Of a stretch of DNA of 64,000 nt, positions 15,632 through 24,812 are shown piece after piece. Each line of letters begins with the position of its first letter. Positions within the stretch are counted from its first letter, which is position 1. The translations under genes were made by a program, and so were the position numbers. This DNA comes from Murimonas intestini (GTDB lineage: Bacteria > Bacillota > Clostridia > Lachnospirales > Lachnospiraceae): the NCBI RefSeq assembly GCF_024622195.1, contig NZ_JANKBI010000002.1, positions 186,001 through 250,000 on the forward strand. Direction: 5' to 3'. The notes beneath the pieces were generated by a model. That model was given only the letters and a program-made list of their open reading frames with translations. It was not told where the DNA came from and did no database searches.

Positions 15632-17820
15632 ATAAAAATCGTATATGGAAAAAAACAGCAGTGGCAGGCTTTGCTGTCATTCTGGCAGGAACAACCTGCC
15701 TGAACGGGATTGGAAAAGTGATGGCAGAAGATAAAAGCGAAAAGACAAAGAAGGATGAAAAAAAGGAGACAGAGGCACAGACTGAGAGAATTGCCAAAGG
15801 CACAAAGGATGAGACTGTCTATGTAAAAGCAGATGCAGACGGACAGATACAGAGTGTGATCGTAAGTGACTGGCTGAAAAATTCAGATCTGGACATTGCC
15901 ATGAGCGATGTCTCCGAACTGTCAGGAATTAAGAATGTGAAGGGTGATGAGACATTTGATCAGAACGGAAATCAGATCACATGGAATGCCGACGGCAACG
16001 ACATCTATTATCAGGGGGAGACAGATAAGGAGCTTCCTGTAGGGATCAAGGTAACATATTATCTGGACGGCAAAGAGACGGCGCCGGAGGATATGGCGGG
16101 AAAAAGCGGGAAGGTCAGGATCCGCTACGAGTATATTAATAAGGCAAAGAGCGGGGAAGCTTATGTGCCGTTTGCTATGGTGACAGGAATGATCCTGCCC
16201 ACAGAAAACTTTAAAAATGTGACAGTCACAAACGGAAAGGTAATATCAGACGGCAGCAGGAACATAGCAGTTGGGATGGGATTTCCGGGGCTGGCAGAAA
16301 GTTTGAAGCTGAAAGACGCAGAAGAGACGAAAGATCTGGATATACCCAATTATTTCGAAGTCACGGCGGATGCCCAGGATTTCACACTGTCCATGACAGC
16401 TACTGTAGCTACGGCAGATATTCTCAATGAGTTTGGATTTGATGATGCAGACAGCCTGGATGATTTGATGGATTCTGTGAGGGAGTTAAGTGAGGCTTCT
16501 ACAAGTCTTGTGGATGGCAGCGGCGAGCTTGCGGATGGGGTAAAGGAACTTCAGGAAGCATGTAAAACCCTGGATACAGGCGCAGGAACATTAAATGAGA
16601 AGATGGGTGAGCTCTCAGACGGGCTTGCTCAGCTGAATGGCAGGAAAGGTGAACTCACAAGCGGCGCACAGGCGCTGGCAGGAGGAATCGCGGAGCTGAA
16701 TGAAAAGAAAGGCACGCTTATAAGCGGAGCAGACAGCATTGCAGCGGGAGCAGGGGAACTGAAGAAAGGGACCGCCAATTTACAGCAGGGCGTGACACAG
16801 TATACTGCAGGCGTAGGCACAGCGAAACAGGGAGTTGACAGCTTTGTGGGCGGAGCGTCAGCCCTGGCGCAGGGAACTACAGAATATGTGAACGGAGTAT
16901 CCCAGCTGGCTGACGGGCTCAATGATGCCGGAGAGGGGATAGAATCCGCCAAGGCTGCTGTGGCGGCGCTGCTGCAGCAGTCCATATCAAGCGACACAGC
17001 AGTACTGCAGACACTTATGGAGGTGCAGGGCGTTGTAGCCTCTTACACAAGCAATCATGAGATATTGGTGAAGCTGGCTAATAATGCTGTGCCGGTGGAT
17101 GAATACACGCAGAAGCTGGCTGACTCCATAGGGCAGCTGCAGACCAGCATCTACTGCCAGCAGCAGCTCCTGGCCCAGTTCGGACAGGACGGGGATATCA
17201 ATAAACTGCTTCAGGGAATTGGGAGCCTTCAGGCCGGCGCACAGGAACTGACAGCAAATAACCAGATGCTCCTGGATGGGGCAAAAGAGCTGCTGAACAA
17301 AGGTCCTCAGCTGGCAAAGGGACTTGATGACCTGAATGCATCCAGTGCAGCACTCAACCAGGGCAGCGCGTCAGCGGCGCAGGGAGCGTCAGCCCTGGCA
17401 GGAGGAGCACTCAGCCTGAGCACAGGAGCGGCACAGCTGGGAGATGGTGTGAGCGCACTTGCCGGAGGCAGCAGCGCTCTTGCCGCAGGAGCTTCAGAAC
17501 TGAGTTCAGGAGTAGAAGCCCTTGCATCCGGGGCCAGTCAGATGAAGGAAGGAACAGACACACTGGCGTCAGGCACAGGCGACCTGGTGGATGGTGCAGA
17601 TACCCTTAAGGAAGGAGCTGACACTCTGAAAGATGGAATGGAAGAATTCGATGAGGAAGGAATTCAGAAGCTGTCAGATGCACTGGAAGGGGATATGCAG
17701 GATGTGCTTGACAGAATAAAGGCAGTCATGGATGCAGGTAAAGAATACAACAATTTCTCTGGAATTTCAGAAGATATGGATGGAAGCGTAAAATTTATAA
17801 TTGAGACGTCAGGTATCTGA
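15628..17820 (+). CDS. Secreted heptad-repeat protein, YhgE/Pip-like partner of MMPL
   Basis: The 730-residue protein has an N-terminal signal-like helix (about residues 10-31), an extracytoplasmic domain to about residue 280, and then long stretches of xxxLxxG heptads (for example ELADGVKEL, ALAGGAL, ELSSGVEALASGASQM) at about residues 290-420 and 540-675. Such repeats occur in YhgE/Pip-type proteins and form extended coiled rods. Unlike full-length YhgE proteins no C-terminal membrane domain is visible, so it may be a periplasm-like adaptor held to the MMPL pump. The ATGA overlap with the pump supports a joint complex. The repeats make this region prone to assembly or length variation. Confidence 0.8.
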   Translation: MNKNRIWKKTAVAGFAVILAGTTCLNGIGKVMAEDKSEKTKKDEKKETEAQTERIAKGTKDETVYVKADADGQIQSVIVSDWLKNSDLDIAMSDVSELSGIKNVKGDETFDQNGNQITWNADGNDIYYQGETDKELPVGIKVTYYLDGKETAPEDMAGKSGKVRIRYEYINKAKSGEAYVPFAMVTGMILPTENFKNVTVTNGKVISDGSRNIAVGMGFPGLAESLKLKDAEETKDLDIPNYFEVTADAQDFTLSMTATVATADILNEFGFDDADSLDDLMDSVRELSEASTSLVDGSGELADGVKELQEACKTLDTGAGTLNEKMGELSDGLAQLNGRKGELTSGAQALAGGIAELNEKKGTLISGADSIAAGAGELKKGTANLQQGVTQYTAGVGTAKQGVDSFVGGASALAQGTTEYVNGVSQLADGLNDAGEGIESAKAAVAALLQQSISSDTAVLQTLMEVQGVVASYTSNHEILVKLANNAVPVDEYTQKLADSIGQLQTSIYCQQQLLAQFGQDGDINKLLQGIGSLQAGAQELTANNQMLLDGAKELLNKGPQLAKGLDDLNASSAALNQGSASAAQGASALAGGALSLSTGAAQLGDGVSALAGGSSALAAGASELSSGVEALASGASQMKEGTDTLASGTGDLVDGADTLKEGADTLKDGMEEFDEEGIQKLSDALEGDMQDVLDRIKAVMDAGKEYNNFSGISEDMDGSVKFIIETSGI

Positions 17821-17829
17821 TTAAAATGT

Positions 17830-17858
17830 CCAGCCCGGGAGCAGAGCACCCGGGCTGG
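17830..17858 (+). terminator. GC-rich hairpin behind the MMPL operon
   Basis: CCAGCCCGGG and CCCGGGCTGG form a perfect ten-base stem ten bases after the stop codon. The following sequence is AT-rich but has no clean U-run, so termination may be partial. Confidence 0.6.
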
Positions 17859-17874
17859 AATCATGATAATTAAA

Positions 17875-17904
17875 TTGCCAAGCGGGCGTCTTCTGGTGTA
17901 TAAT
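17875..17904 (+). promoter_or_regulatory. Promoter of the PfkB kinase gene
   Basis: TTGCCA (17875-17880) and a perfect TATAAT (17899-17904) are separated by 18 bases, 27 bases before the start codon. Confidence 0.65.
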
Positions 17905-17931
17905 GAAAAGAAAACACAGGAGGTACCTGTA

Positions 17932-18861
17932 ATGGATGTAATTTGTGTTGGAGAAATGTTGATAGATTTTACGCCGGGCACCCAGCCCGCAAGTTATATC
18001 AGAAACCCGGGAGGAGCTCCGGCCAATGCCTGCATCGCTATGGCGAGAAACGGACTGGAGGCCGGATTTTTAGGAAAGCTGGGCGATGATGATTTTGGCC
18101 GTTTCCTGAAGGAAACACTGGAAAAAGACGGTGTGAAGGTGCTCTGCCCCAAGCTTACAGATGAAGCCATAACAACTCTGGCTTTTGTTACCCTTTATGA
18201 GAATGGAGAACGTTCTTTTACATTTGCCAGAAAGCCGGGAGCTGATATGCTGCTGGAGGTCTCTGATGTAAAAGCAGAAGATATAGAGAATACAAGGATG
18301 CTCCATGCGGGTTCTTTTGGAATGTCAAAGGATCCGTCACGCACTGCAACAGAATATGCCATGAAGCTGGCTAAAGAAAAAGGAAAGCTGGTCAGCTACG
18401 ATGTCAACTACCGTGATACAGTTTGGGAAAATGAAGCGGCGGCAAAGGAAGCTGTGGACAGTATATTGAAATATGTGGATTTATTGAAAATATCAGAGGA
18501 AGAGCTGAGCTTTACTGGCGGTGAGGAGAATATTCCGGCATTCATGAAGGAAAACGGGATAACCGTAGTGATCGAAACACTGGGCGCCGATGGGGCCAAG
18601 TATTTCTTTGACGGCAGGGAAGGCCATATCTGCGGACATAAGGTGAAGGCAGTTGATGCAACGGGAGCGGGAGATGCTTTCTGGGGCGGTTTTTTGTCAA
18701 AAATACTTATGAGCGGTGTAAATACAGCTGCTGAGCTTACAGAAGATATAGTAAGGGAATCTCTGGAATACGGAAATGCGTCAGGCGCCATCTGTGTGCA
18801 GAAAATGGGCGGTATACCGGCGCTTCCCACAAAGGCAGAGATAGAAGGGTATCTGGATTAA
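17932..18861 (+). CDS. PfkB-family sugar kinase, probable fructokinase
   Basis: The protein of 309 residues begins MDVICVGEMLIDFTPG and has the glycine-rich NPGGAPAN segment near residue 25 and the PfkB signature DATGAGDAFWGGF near residue 244, where the Asp is the catalytic base. Overall it is closest to bacterial fructokinases (ScrK type), although 2-keto-3-deoxygluconate and ribokinase members share these motifs. CAGGAGG at 17918-17924 supports the ATG at 17932 over an upstream in-frame ATG. An AraC-family regulator follows after 12 bases and may control it. The exact sugar is inferred. Confidence 0.8.
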   Translation: MDVICVGEMLIDFTPGTQPASYIRNPGGAPANACIAMARNGLEAGFLGKLGDDDFGRFLKETLEKDGVKVLCPKLTDEAITTLAFVTLYENGERSFTFARKPGADMLLEVSDVKAEDIENTRMLHAGSFGMSKDPSRTATEYAMKLAKEKGKLVSYDVNYRDTVWENEAAAKEAVDSILKYVDLLKISEEELSFTGGEENIPAFMKENGITVVIETLGADGAKYFFDGREGHICGHKVKAVDATGAGDAFWGGFLSKILMSGVNTAAELTEDIVRESLEYGNASGAICVQKMGGIPALPTKAEIEGYLD

Positions 18862-18873
18862 GGTCTGGATGAC

Positions 18874-19749
18874 ATGTACATAAAAAAAGACGAAACAAAG
18901 TTTGACAAAACTTACCCGTTCCATATATTCCGCTATTATTCCTGCCCCGGCGATGATACAGAGGGGCAGTTCCACTGGCATGAGTTTATGGAAGTCACCT
19001 GCGTGGAAGACGGAAGCGGCTGCTACTATGTGAATGGACAGGAATACCAGGTCAGGGCAGGGGACCTGATCATATTCAACAATGTGGATGTCCATGGCTG
19101 GAAGACTACAGAGAAAATGCAGCTCCTTGTCATGACATTTTCCACAGAATTCATATCAGACGGCACCCATGTCTTTGACTATGATTATCTCGTGCCATTT
19201 GTAGAGCGGGGCAGCAACTTTAAGAACAGGATCGGGAAGGATGAGCCATATACGGATGAGATAGCTTATACTATGAGGCAGATCCTGCTTGAGTACAGAG
19301 AGAGGCGTTTGGGATACCAGCTGATGATAAAGGCTGATGTCCTGCGCATACTGACTATTCTGGTGAGGCATTTCCAAAAGGAGGAGCCTGCCAGAGAACT
19401 GCTATCAGTTAAGAAGACCCAGATGAAACGCCTGGATAAGGCTTTTTCATACATTAAAGAGCATTATATGGAAAAAATCACATTGGAGGAGGTGGCGCAG
19501 GTCGCATATATGAGTCCCAATTATTTCTCCACTTATTTTAAAAAAGTGACAGGGAAAAATCTGCGGGACTATCTGATTGAACTGCGGGTGCAGAAGGCGG
19601 AGGAACTTTTGAAAAACAGTGACAAGAGTGTTCTTGAGATTGCCGGTGCCTGCGGGTTTACCAATACTTCGAATTTTTACCGCCTTTATAAAAAAGAAAC
19701 AGGGCGGTCTCCAGGGGAAACAAGAAGTAAAGTGAGTAAAAAAGTATAA
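18874..19749 (+). CDS. AraC-family transcription regulator with cupin sensor
   Basis: The 291-residue protein has an N-terminal cupin-like domain (about 10-140; FHWHEFMEVTCVEDGSG, and DLIIFNNVDVHGW) and a C-terminal AraC DNA-binding domain with two helix-turn-helix units (about 190-285; LEEVAQVAYMSPNYFSTYFK, and ACGFTNTSNFYRLYKKE). Such regulators usually sense a sugar or glycoside and activate nearby genes. It follows the PfkB kinase within 12 bases and precedes the methyltransferase pair, so either could be its target. Its ribosome site is weak and overlaps the end of the kinase gene. Confidence 0.88.
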   Translation: MYIKKDETKFDKTYPFHIFRYYSCPGDDTEGQFHWHEFMEVTCVEDGSGCYYVNGQEYQVRAGDLIIFNNVDVHGWKTTEKMQLLVMTFSTEFISDGTHVFDYDYLVPFVERGSNFKNRIGKDEPYTDEIAYTMRQILLEYRERRLGYQLMIKADVLRILTILVRHFQKEEPARELLSVKKTQMKRLDKAFSYIKEHYMEKITLEEVAQVAYMSPNYFSTYFKKVTGKNLRDYLIELRVQKAEELLKNSDKSVLEIAGACGFTNTSNFYRLYKKETGRSPGETRSKVSKKV

Positions 19750-19830
19750 TGAAATCGTAATTATGCAGAAGATTAAGGGTGAAAAAAAAGCTATAATAAA
19801 AAACAACTTATGTAGGAGGTATTTACCGAA

Positions 19831-20637
19831 ATGATTATTATTGGTGAGAAAATCAATGGCTCTATTCCTGTTGTGGCAGAAGCAATTGCGAAAAGAGATG
19901 GGGAATTTATTAAAAACAGGGCGAAACTTCAGGCTGAAAGCGGAGCTACTTTTATTGACTGCTGTGCTTCTGTAGAAGAGAGCATCGAAGTGGAAACCTT
20001 AAAATGGATGATCGAATGCATCCAGGAAGTGACAGATAAGCCCATTTCAGTGGACAGCCCGAGTGCGGATGTGCTGATCCAGGCATATAAGTTCTGTAAT
20101 AAGCCGGGAATCATCAACTCTGTATCAATGGAAGGCGACAAAGCAGACAGGATCTTTAAAGAGATCGCTGATACAGACTGGGAAGTGATCTGTCTTCTGA
20201 GTGATGATAAGGGTATCCCTAAAACAGCAGAGGACCGTTTGAGAGTGTTCGACGACCTCATGGCAAAAGCGAAAGAGTATGGCATCAAACCGAGCCGTTT
20301 ACATATTGACCCATTAGTAGAAATGCTGTGTACATCAGAAGATGGAATCGCCATGAATGTGGAAGTGATCAGCAGCGTGCGCAAACAGTATCCTTCTATC
20401 CATATCACAGCAGCTGTCAGCAACATTTCTTTCAACCTGCCTGTTCGTAAGCTGATCAACTTAGGCTTCACTGTTCTGGCAATGAATGCAGGACTTGACA
20501 GCGCTATCCTGGACCCGACAAACAGGGATATGCTGGGACTGATCTATGCCACAGAAGCTCTCCTTGGACAGGATGATTACTGTATGGAATATATCGGTGC
20601 ATACCGTGAAGGAATTATCGGACCAGTTAAGAAATAA
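19831..20637 (+). CDS. Methyltetrahydrofolate:corrinoid methyltransferase-like protein
   Basis: The 268-residue protein is a single pterin-binding TIM barrel: MIIIGEKINGS at the N-terminus, ISVDSP near residue 71 and HIDPLVE near residue 158 are typical of the MeTr/AcsE and MtvB-type enzymes that move a methyl group between tetrahydrofolate and a cobalamin protein. Dihydropteroate synthase shares the fold but has a different pterin loop. The next gene is a UroD-like methyltransferase, and together they could form the two ends of a demethylation system. No corrinoid-carrier or reactivase gene is adjacent. AGGAGG lies 11 bases before the ATG; a TATAAT box is at 19792-19797. Confidence 0.8.
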   Translation: MIIIGEKINGSIPVVAEAIAKRDGEFIKNRAKLQAESGATFIDCCASVEESIEVETLKWMIECIQEVTDKPISVDSPSADVLIQAYKFCNKPGIINSVSMEGDKADRIFKEIADTDWEVICLLSDDKGIPKTAEDRLRVFDDLMAKAKEYGIKPSRLHIDPLVEMLCTSEDGIAMNVEVISSVRKQYPSIHITAAVSNISFNLPVRKLINLGFTVLAMNAGLDSAILDPTNRDMLGLIYATEALLGQDDYCMEYIGAYREGIIGPVKK

Positions 20638-20669
20638 AGTCTATCTGTTAACCCTGGAGGAATAAAGTT

Positions 20670-21860
20670 ATGATGTATAAAGAAAACTGGGAAGAGACAA
20701 AAGTAAAATTTAAAAATTACTGGAAACACCAGAATACAGGCAGGCCGCTTATGTGTGTCATTGCCAGAAAGCCGGAGATTGAACATCTTTCAGACAACAG
20801 GCCTGTGGAGGGCGGGTACTCGGACGTGATCTGTCAGGGTAAATATTATGGCCTTCCTGAAGAACTGAAGTGGAAGGATATGGAGGATAAATATCAGAAT
20901 GCAGAGCGTATCGTAGCCAGATACCGCCATTTCTGTGAAAACCACATATTCCTGGGAGAGAGCTTCCCGAATCTGAATGTAGACTTCGGACCTGGTTCAC
21001 TTGCAGCTTATCTGGGATCAGATATTGGATTTAAGGAAGATACAGTCTGGTTTAAATCCTGCCTTGACGGCTGGGAGGATGTACCTCCTTTTAAGTTCGA
21101 TCCTGAGAACGGATGGTACAAAAAGCATATTGAGCTTGTAAAAGAGTGCCGCCGTCTGGCAGGTGATGATTTCTATGTGGATATGCCTGACCTGATGGAA
21201 AATGTGGATGTGCTCGCGTCTCTGCGCGGGGCACAGGACATGCTTTACGACATGATCGATGATCCGGAGATCATTGAGGAGAGGGTTAAGGAGATCACAG
21301 CTCTCTACTATGATTACTTTGACAGTTTCTATAATGTGATAAAAGACAATGAGGGCGGAAATGCATATACGGTATTCCAGATCTGGGGACCGGGCAGGAC
21401 AGTAAAGCTTCAGTGTGACTTTTCTGCCATGATGTCACCGGCGAATTTCCGTGATTTTGTCCAGGACTCTCTGAGGCAGCAGGCTGAAAAAGCAGACTGT
21501 GTGCTGTATCATCTGGACGGTCCTGATGCTATCAAGCATATGGATGCACTGATGGAAATAGACGGTATAGATGCCCTTCAGTGGACAAGCGGTGACGCTG
21601 GTCCTGATGGAACACTGGAAGACTGGTACGGGATCTATGACAAGGCCCGTGCAGCAGGAAAATCTCTCTGGGTGAAGGTATACTCAGGTGATTTTGAAGA
21701 CTGGATCAGAAATGTTGACAGACTTGTAGAGCGTTACGGCTCACACAGCCTTTTCCTGTTCTTCCCTGAGATGTCTTTAGAGCAGGCAAATACGTTATTA
21801 GATCATGCCGAGAAGCACTGGAGCGATGTGGAAGGTACTTTCCCGGGAAAAAGAGGTTGA
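20670..21860 (+). CDS. Uroporphyrinogen decarboxylase-like (MtaA/CmuA-type) methyltransferase
   Basis: This 396-residue protein has the overall form of the UroD superfamily (TIM barrel; segments such as PDLMENVDVLASLRGAQ, and YHLDGPDAIKHMD). The heme-pathway UroD N-terminal Arg motif is missing, so it is not expected to make coproporphyrinogen. Corrinoid-linked members of the superfamily (MtaA, CmuA C-part) transfer methyl groups using a zinc site. Here His and Cys candidates such as CVLYHLDG (about residue 277) could serve. It lies 32 bases behind the methyltetrahydrofolate methyltransferase gene, and a strong terminator follows, so the two make a two-gene unit. The methyl donor is unknown. 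Confidence 0.7.
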   Translation: MMYKENWEETKVKFKNYWKHQNTGRPLMCVIARKPEIEHLSDNRPVEGGYSDVICQGKYYGLPEELKWKDMEDKYQNAERIVARYRHFCENHIFLGESFPNLNVDFGPGSLAAYLGSDIGFKEDTVWFKSCLDGWEDVPPFKFDPENGWYKKHIELVKECRRLAGDDFYVDMPDLMENVDVLASLRGAQDMLYDMIDDPEIIEERVKEITALYYDYFDSFYNVIKDNEGGNAYTVFQIWGPGRTVKLQCDFSAMMSPANFRDFVQDSLRQQAEKADCVLYHLDGPDAIKHMDALMEIDGIDALQWTSGDAGPDGTLEDWYGIYDKARAAGKSLWVKVYSGDFEDWIRNVDRLVERYGSHSLFLFFPEMSLEQANTLLDHAEKHWSDVEGTFPGKRG

Positions 21861-21999
21861 CCACTTTTTAATATTGTACCCATAATATGTGTGCCCGTCA
21901 TTACCCGGACGGGTGCACGAAAAAAATTGTGTTGGTAACCCATAAAAAGTTTACAATATATAGCCCAATCAGGCTGCGCTGCTTTTGGCGGCGCGGCGG

Positions 22000-22053
22000 C
22001 GGGGCTGCTGCAACAGCGGACATATATCTGCTGCTGCGGCAGCTCCGTTTTTT
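22000..22053 (+). terminator. Terminator of the methyltransferase pair
   Basis: CGGGGCTGCTGCAACAGC (22000-22017) pairs with GCTGCTGCGGCAGCTCCG (22030-22047) with one mismatch and two wobbles, followed by six T. A second, weaker stem, GTGTGCCCGTC with GACGGGTGCAC, lies nearer the stop at 21889-21917. The rest of the 198-bp gap shows nothing else. Confidence 0.75.
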
Positions 22054-22058
22054 GTCCC

Positions 22059-23060
22059 TTAAATAGCTGCCACAGATTCCCGCTCAATGAGCCTGACGGG
22101 AACAAGCACCTTTTTGCCGGGGGAAGAATCTTCACCTGATATCCTGCTTAGAAGTATTTTTGTGGCCTCTTTTCCAATTGTAAGAAAGTCCTGGGCAATC
22201 ACGGTGATGGAGGGCGCCAGGGAAGAAAAAAGCGGGTCATCGTCAAAGCCTATTATGGATATTTTCTCCGGAACAGAAATATTATATTTGGCCAGCTCGG
22301 ATATACCGGAGAGGCAGCTTTCGTAATAGCAGAAAAAGAGTGCTGTGGGAGGCTCTTTTAGTGAAAGAAGATGCTGAAGCTGTGCTTCCGCAGCCGGATA
22401 TGCAGAAGTCTGATAAGAATAGTACTGGGGAATGGAGGGTATCTGGTGGTCCTGGAGAGCATCCAAAAAACCGCGGGTGCGCTGGCAGATCGTGTAAGTT
22501 CCCGGCTCACTGGCAATAAAGCCAATTTTTTTGTGGCCTTTTCCGGCTAAATAAGACCCTGCCATGTAACCGCCCTGGTAATTGTCGGAGGTGACATAAT
22601 CCACAGACAGGGAAGATAAGACCTGGTCTAGCAGGACGATGGGAACTCCGTTATCCTCCAGCCTGTTGAGCGCCTCTTGGGAAAGTGAGCCCGAAACGGC
22701 AATCACCCCGCCTATCTTTTTACTGATCAAAAGCTGAATAGTCTTAAGCTGTTTATCTGTCTCAGGCAGATATGTATGAACAGTGCATGTATAACCCTTT
22801 TCCCAGAGGGCGGAAGTTACATAACTCACGGAATGCCCCCAGAAATAGTTGCTGTAGAAAGGGATCAGCAGGGCGACAGAACGCGAACTCTTGGAACGGA
22901 GTCCCTGAGCGATCCGGTTGGGGGTATATCCCAGTTTTTTGATAGAAGCTTCAATCAAAACCTGGTTTTCTGGCTGGACTTTTTTATGGTTCAGATATCT
23001 TGAAATAGTTGACAAGGCCAGACCTGTGTCTTTAGCAATGTCTGTTATCGTAACCTTCAT
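22059..23060 (-). CDS. LacI-family regulator of the glycan locus
   Basis: The 333-residue protein begins with a LacI helix-turn-helix (ITDIAKDTGLALSTISRYL, residues 4-22) and hinge, followed by a periplasmic-binding-like sensor domain. AAAGGAGAAG precedes the ATG. It is transcribed away from the sugar-binding-protein gene, and the 334-bp region between them holds a candidate LacI operator at 23216-23227, so it probably controls the sugar ABC operon. It ends six bases beyond the terminator of the convergent methyltransferase genes. The inducer would be a glycan fragment, but this is inferred from context. Confidence 0.88.
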   Translation of the reverse strand: MKVTITDIAKDTGLALSTISRYLNHKKVQPENQVLIEASIKKLGYTPNRIAQGLRSKSSRSVALLIPFYSNYFWGHSVSYVTSALWEKGYTCTVHTYLPETDKQLKTIQLLISKKIGGVIAVSGSLSQEALNRLEDNGVPIVLLDQVLSSLSVDYVTSDNYQGGYMAGSYLAGKGHKKIGFIASEPGTYTICQRTRGFLDALQDHQIPSIPQYYSYQTSAYPAAEAQLQHLLSLKEPPTALFFCYYESCLSGISELAKYNISVPEKISIIGFDDDPLFSSLAPSITVIAQDFLTIGKEATKILLSRISGEDSSPGKKVLVPVRLIERESVAAI

Positions 23061-23215
23061 GAAACTTCTCCTTTCTCCTGTGTTTTCTTTATTCTAGCAT
23101 GGAATATATATCAGGGCAATCTGGTTTTGAAAATTACCTGTTATGCGGCAAAATGATGGTTACTGTTCACGGAGTAGACAGGAGACTTGATCTGGTAATT
23201 AAAGTATAATCAACT

Positions 23216-23227
23216 CGAAACGTTTTG
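23216..23227. promoter_or_regulatory. Candidate LacI-family operator
   Basis: CGAAACGTTTTG is a palindrome with one mismatch and a central CG, the usual form for LacI/GalR operators. It lies in the 334-bp region between the divergent LacI gene and the sugar-binding-protein gene. Aside from this and the promoter at 23321-23347, the region is AT-rich and shows no gene. Confidence 0.5.
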
Positions 23228-23320
23228 TAAAGTGTAAATATTTATATGTTAATTATGCACTAAAATAAAACTAATAATATGTTAAAAATGCAAGAAAATA
23301 TACTATTTTATGTAAAAATA

Positions 23321-23347
23321 TTGACAAAACAATTCGCGTTTGATAAT
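23321..23347 (+). promoter_or_regulatory. Promoter of the sugar ABC operon
   Basis: A perfect TTGACA (23321-23326) is followed by GATAAT (23342-23347) after 15 bases, somewhat short spacing that suits an activated or weak basal promoter. The leader to the start codon is about 40 bases. Confidence 0.5.
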
Positions 23348-23394
23348 GTGGGCTTATAAAAAATAACCTGCAAAAATCTAAAGGAGGAATCATT

Positions 23395-24726
23395 ATGAAA
23401 CTCAAAAAAGCAACGGGCCTTACACTTGCAGCTCTCATGACAGTATCTCTGATACCAGGCACAGCTCTGGCGGCTGAAGATTACAGCCTTAAGGATGTAC
23501 AGTTTGACAACGTTACGATCCGTGTTGCCACCAGGAACGGGGGAGGGGCGGAGAGCGCTGTGGACGCTTACTATTTAAGTAAAGTGGAAGAATTCAATGC
23601 CATGGATAACGGAATTACCGTGGAAATGATCAATATCTCCACTGAGGCTGATTATCTGGACAGACTGAGTACAGACTTTGCTTCCGGGGATGCGCCTAAC
23701 ATATTTCTTGAATACGGCGGATCAAGAGTACTGGATTATCTGGAGGCAGATTATCTTCTTGACCTGCAGCCTTATCTGGAAGCAGATCCTGACTGGTATG
23801 GCGGCTTTAAGGAAAATGGATGGTCTACCTGCAAATTTGAGGATTACGGATATGAGGGGATTTATGGGGTGCCCTCAGAAACATATCAGATCATGTTGTT
23901 TTACAATAAGTCTCTTTTAGAGGAAAATGGCATTGAAGTACCTGCAACCTGGGATGAATTGATGGATGCATGTGCAAAACTGAAAGAGGCAGGAGTACAG
24001 CCTTTTGTAGTGGGGGAGAAGGATGCTTTCCGCTTCGGCCATCTGCATACAGTACTCTCACTCAAAAAATACGGCGCTGATGTGGCCCAGAAGCTTGCCA
24101 GCAGGGAAATGAGCTATGATGGGGAAGAAATGCTTTCTATCTACGGGATGATTAAGACAATGGTAGATAATGGCTATCTGGGTGACAATCTGCTGAGTAC
24201 AGATAAGGGCCAGGAAGATACATATTTTGAAGAAGGAAAGGCTGTATTCAAATATGACGGTTCATGGTATCCGGCACAGATTGAGGAATCCGGTTCTGAA
24301 CTGTTTGCCAATCAGGAAGTTGGAGTGGTAAGATTTCCTTCCATCGAGGCGAAGTACGAGAAAACGGATATGGGCGGAACGACAGACGCTTATTATATTT
24401 CAACGCTGAATGCCACAGAGGAACAGGTTCAGGCATCTGTTGTATTCCTGAAATATTTGGCCAGCGTAGACTATATAGAAGGGCTGATCGCTGTTAACCC
24501 GAATACCTATGCATATAATGTGGATGTGAAAACTGATAATTACCTTCTTAATGATGTGATGGCAATCATGAATGACACGGAAGATGTGAGGAGTGACCTG
24601 CAGGGATATGATACTCAGTCTATGGCTATGAATACAGTGCGCACGGCGCTGCAGGGACTGGCAATGGATAAGACCCCGGAAGAAGTGGGATCGGAGATTG
24701 TCGATTCCCTGGCAGAATATGAGTAA
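23395..24726 (+). CDS. Sugar ABC transporter substrate-binding protein
   Basis: The 443-residue protein has a signal peptide (hydrophobic residues 8-26, predicted cut after ALA at about 27) and an extracellular solute-binding family 1 fold (AGSGDAP-like FASGDAPNIF near residue 100; later YDGSWYPAQIEESG). Gram-positive binding proteins are nearly always lipoproteins, but no Cys is present near the cleavage site, so this one appears not to be lipid-anchored. Permease genes follow. No ATPase is encoded nearby; such importers usually share an MsiK/UgpC-type ATPase. With GH38 and GH29 genes downstream, a mannose- or fucose-containing oligosaccharide is the likely cargo. AAAGGAGG precedes the ATG. 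Confidence 0.87.
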   Translation: MKLKKATGLTLAALMTVSLIPGTALAAEDYSLKDVQFDNVTIRVATRNGGGAESAVDAYYLSKVEEFNAMDNGITVEMINISTEADYLDRLSTDFASGDAPNIFLEYGGSRVLDYLEADYLLDLQPYLEADPDWYGGFKENGWSTCKFEDYGYEGIYGVPSETYQIMLFYNKSLLEENGIEVPATWDELMDACAKLKEAGVQPFVVGEKDAFRFGHLHTVLSLKKYGADVAQKLASREMSYDGEEMLSIYGMIKTMVDNGYLGDNLLSTDKGQEDTYFEEGKAVFKYDGSWYPAQIEESGSELFANQEVGVVRFPSIEAKYEKTDMGGTTDAYYISTLNATEEQVQASVVFLKYLASVDYIEGLIAVNPNTYAYNVDVKTDNYLLNDVMAIMNDTEDVRSDLQGYDTQSMAMNTVRTALQGLAMDKTPEEVGSEIVDSLAEYE

Positions 24727-24812
24727 CGTAACTGTACAGATGGGCATATGTGCCGTTGGGCGTAAACATGTGTACATGAGGATTATCGGATAGAAATATC
24801 CCATCCGGTATA

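Noticed and set aside
16629..16997. A long minus-strand frame inside the heptad-repeat gene.
   Set aside because: It is the antisense of the repetitive Leu/Gly/Ala codons and has repetitive Ser/Pro/Ala composition without a start site.
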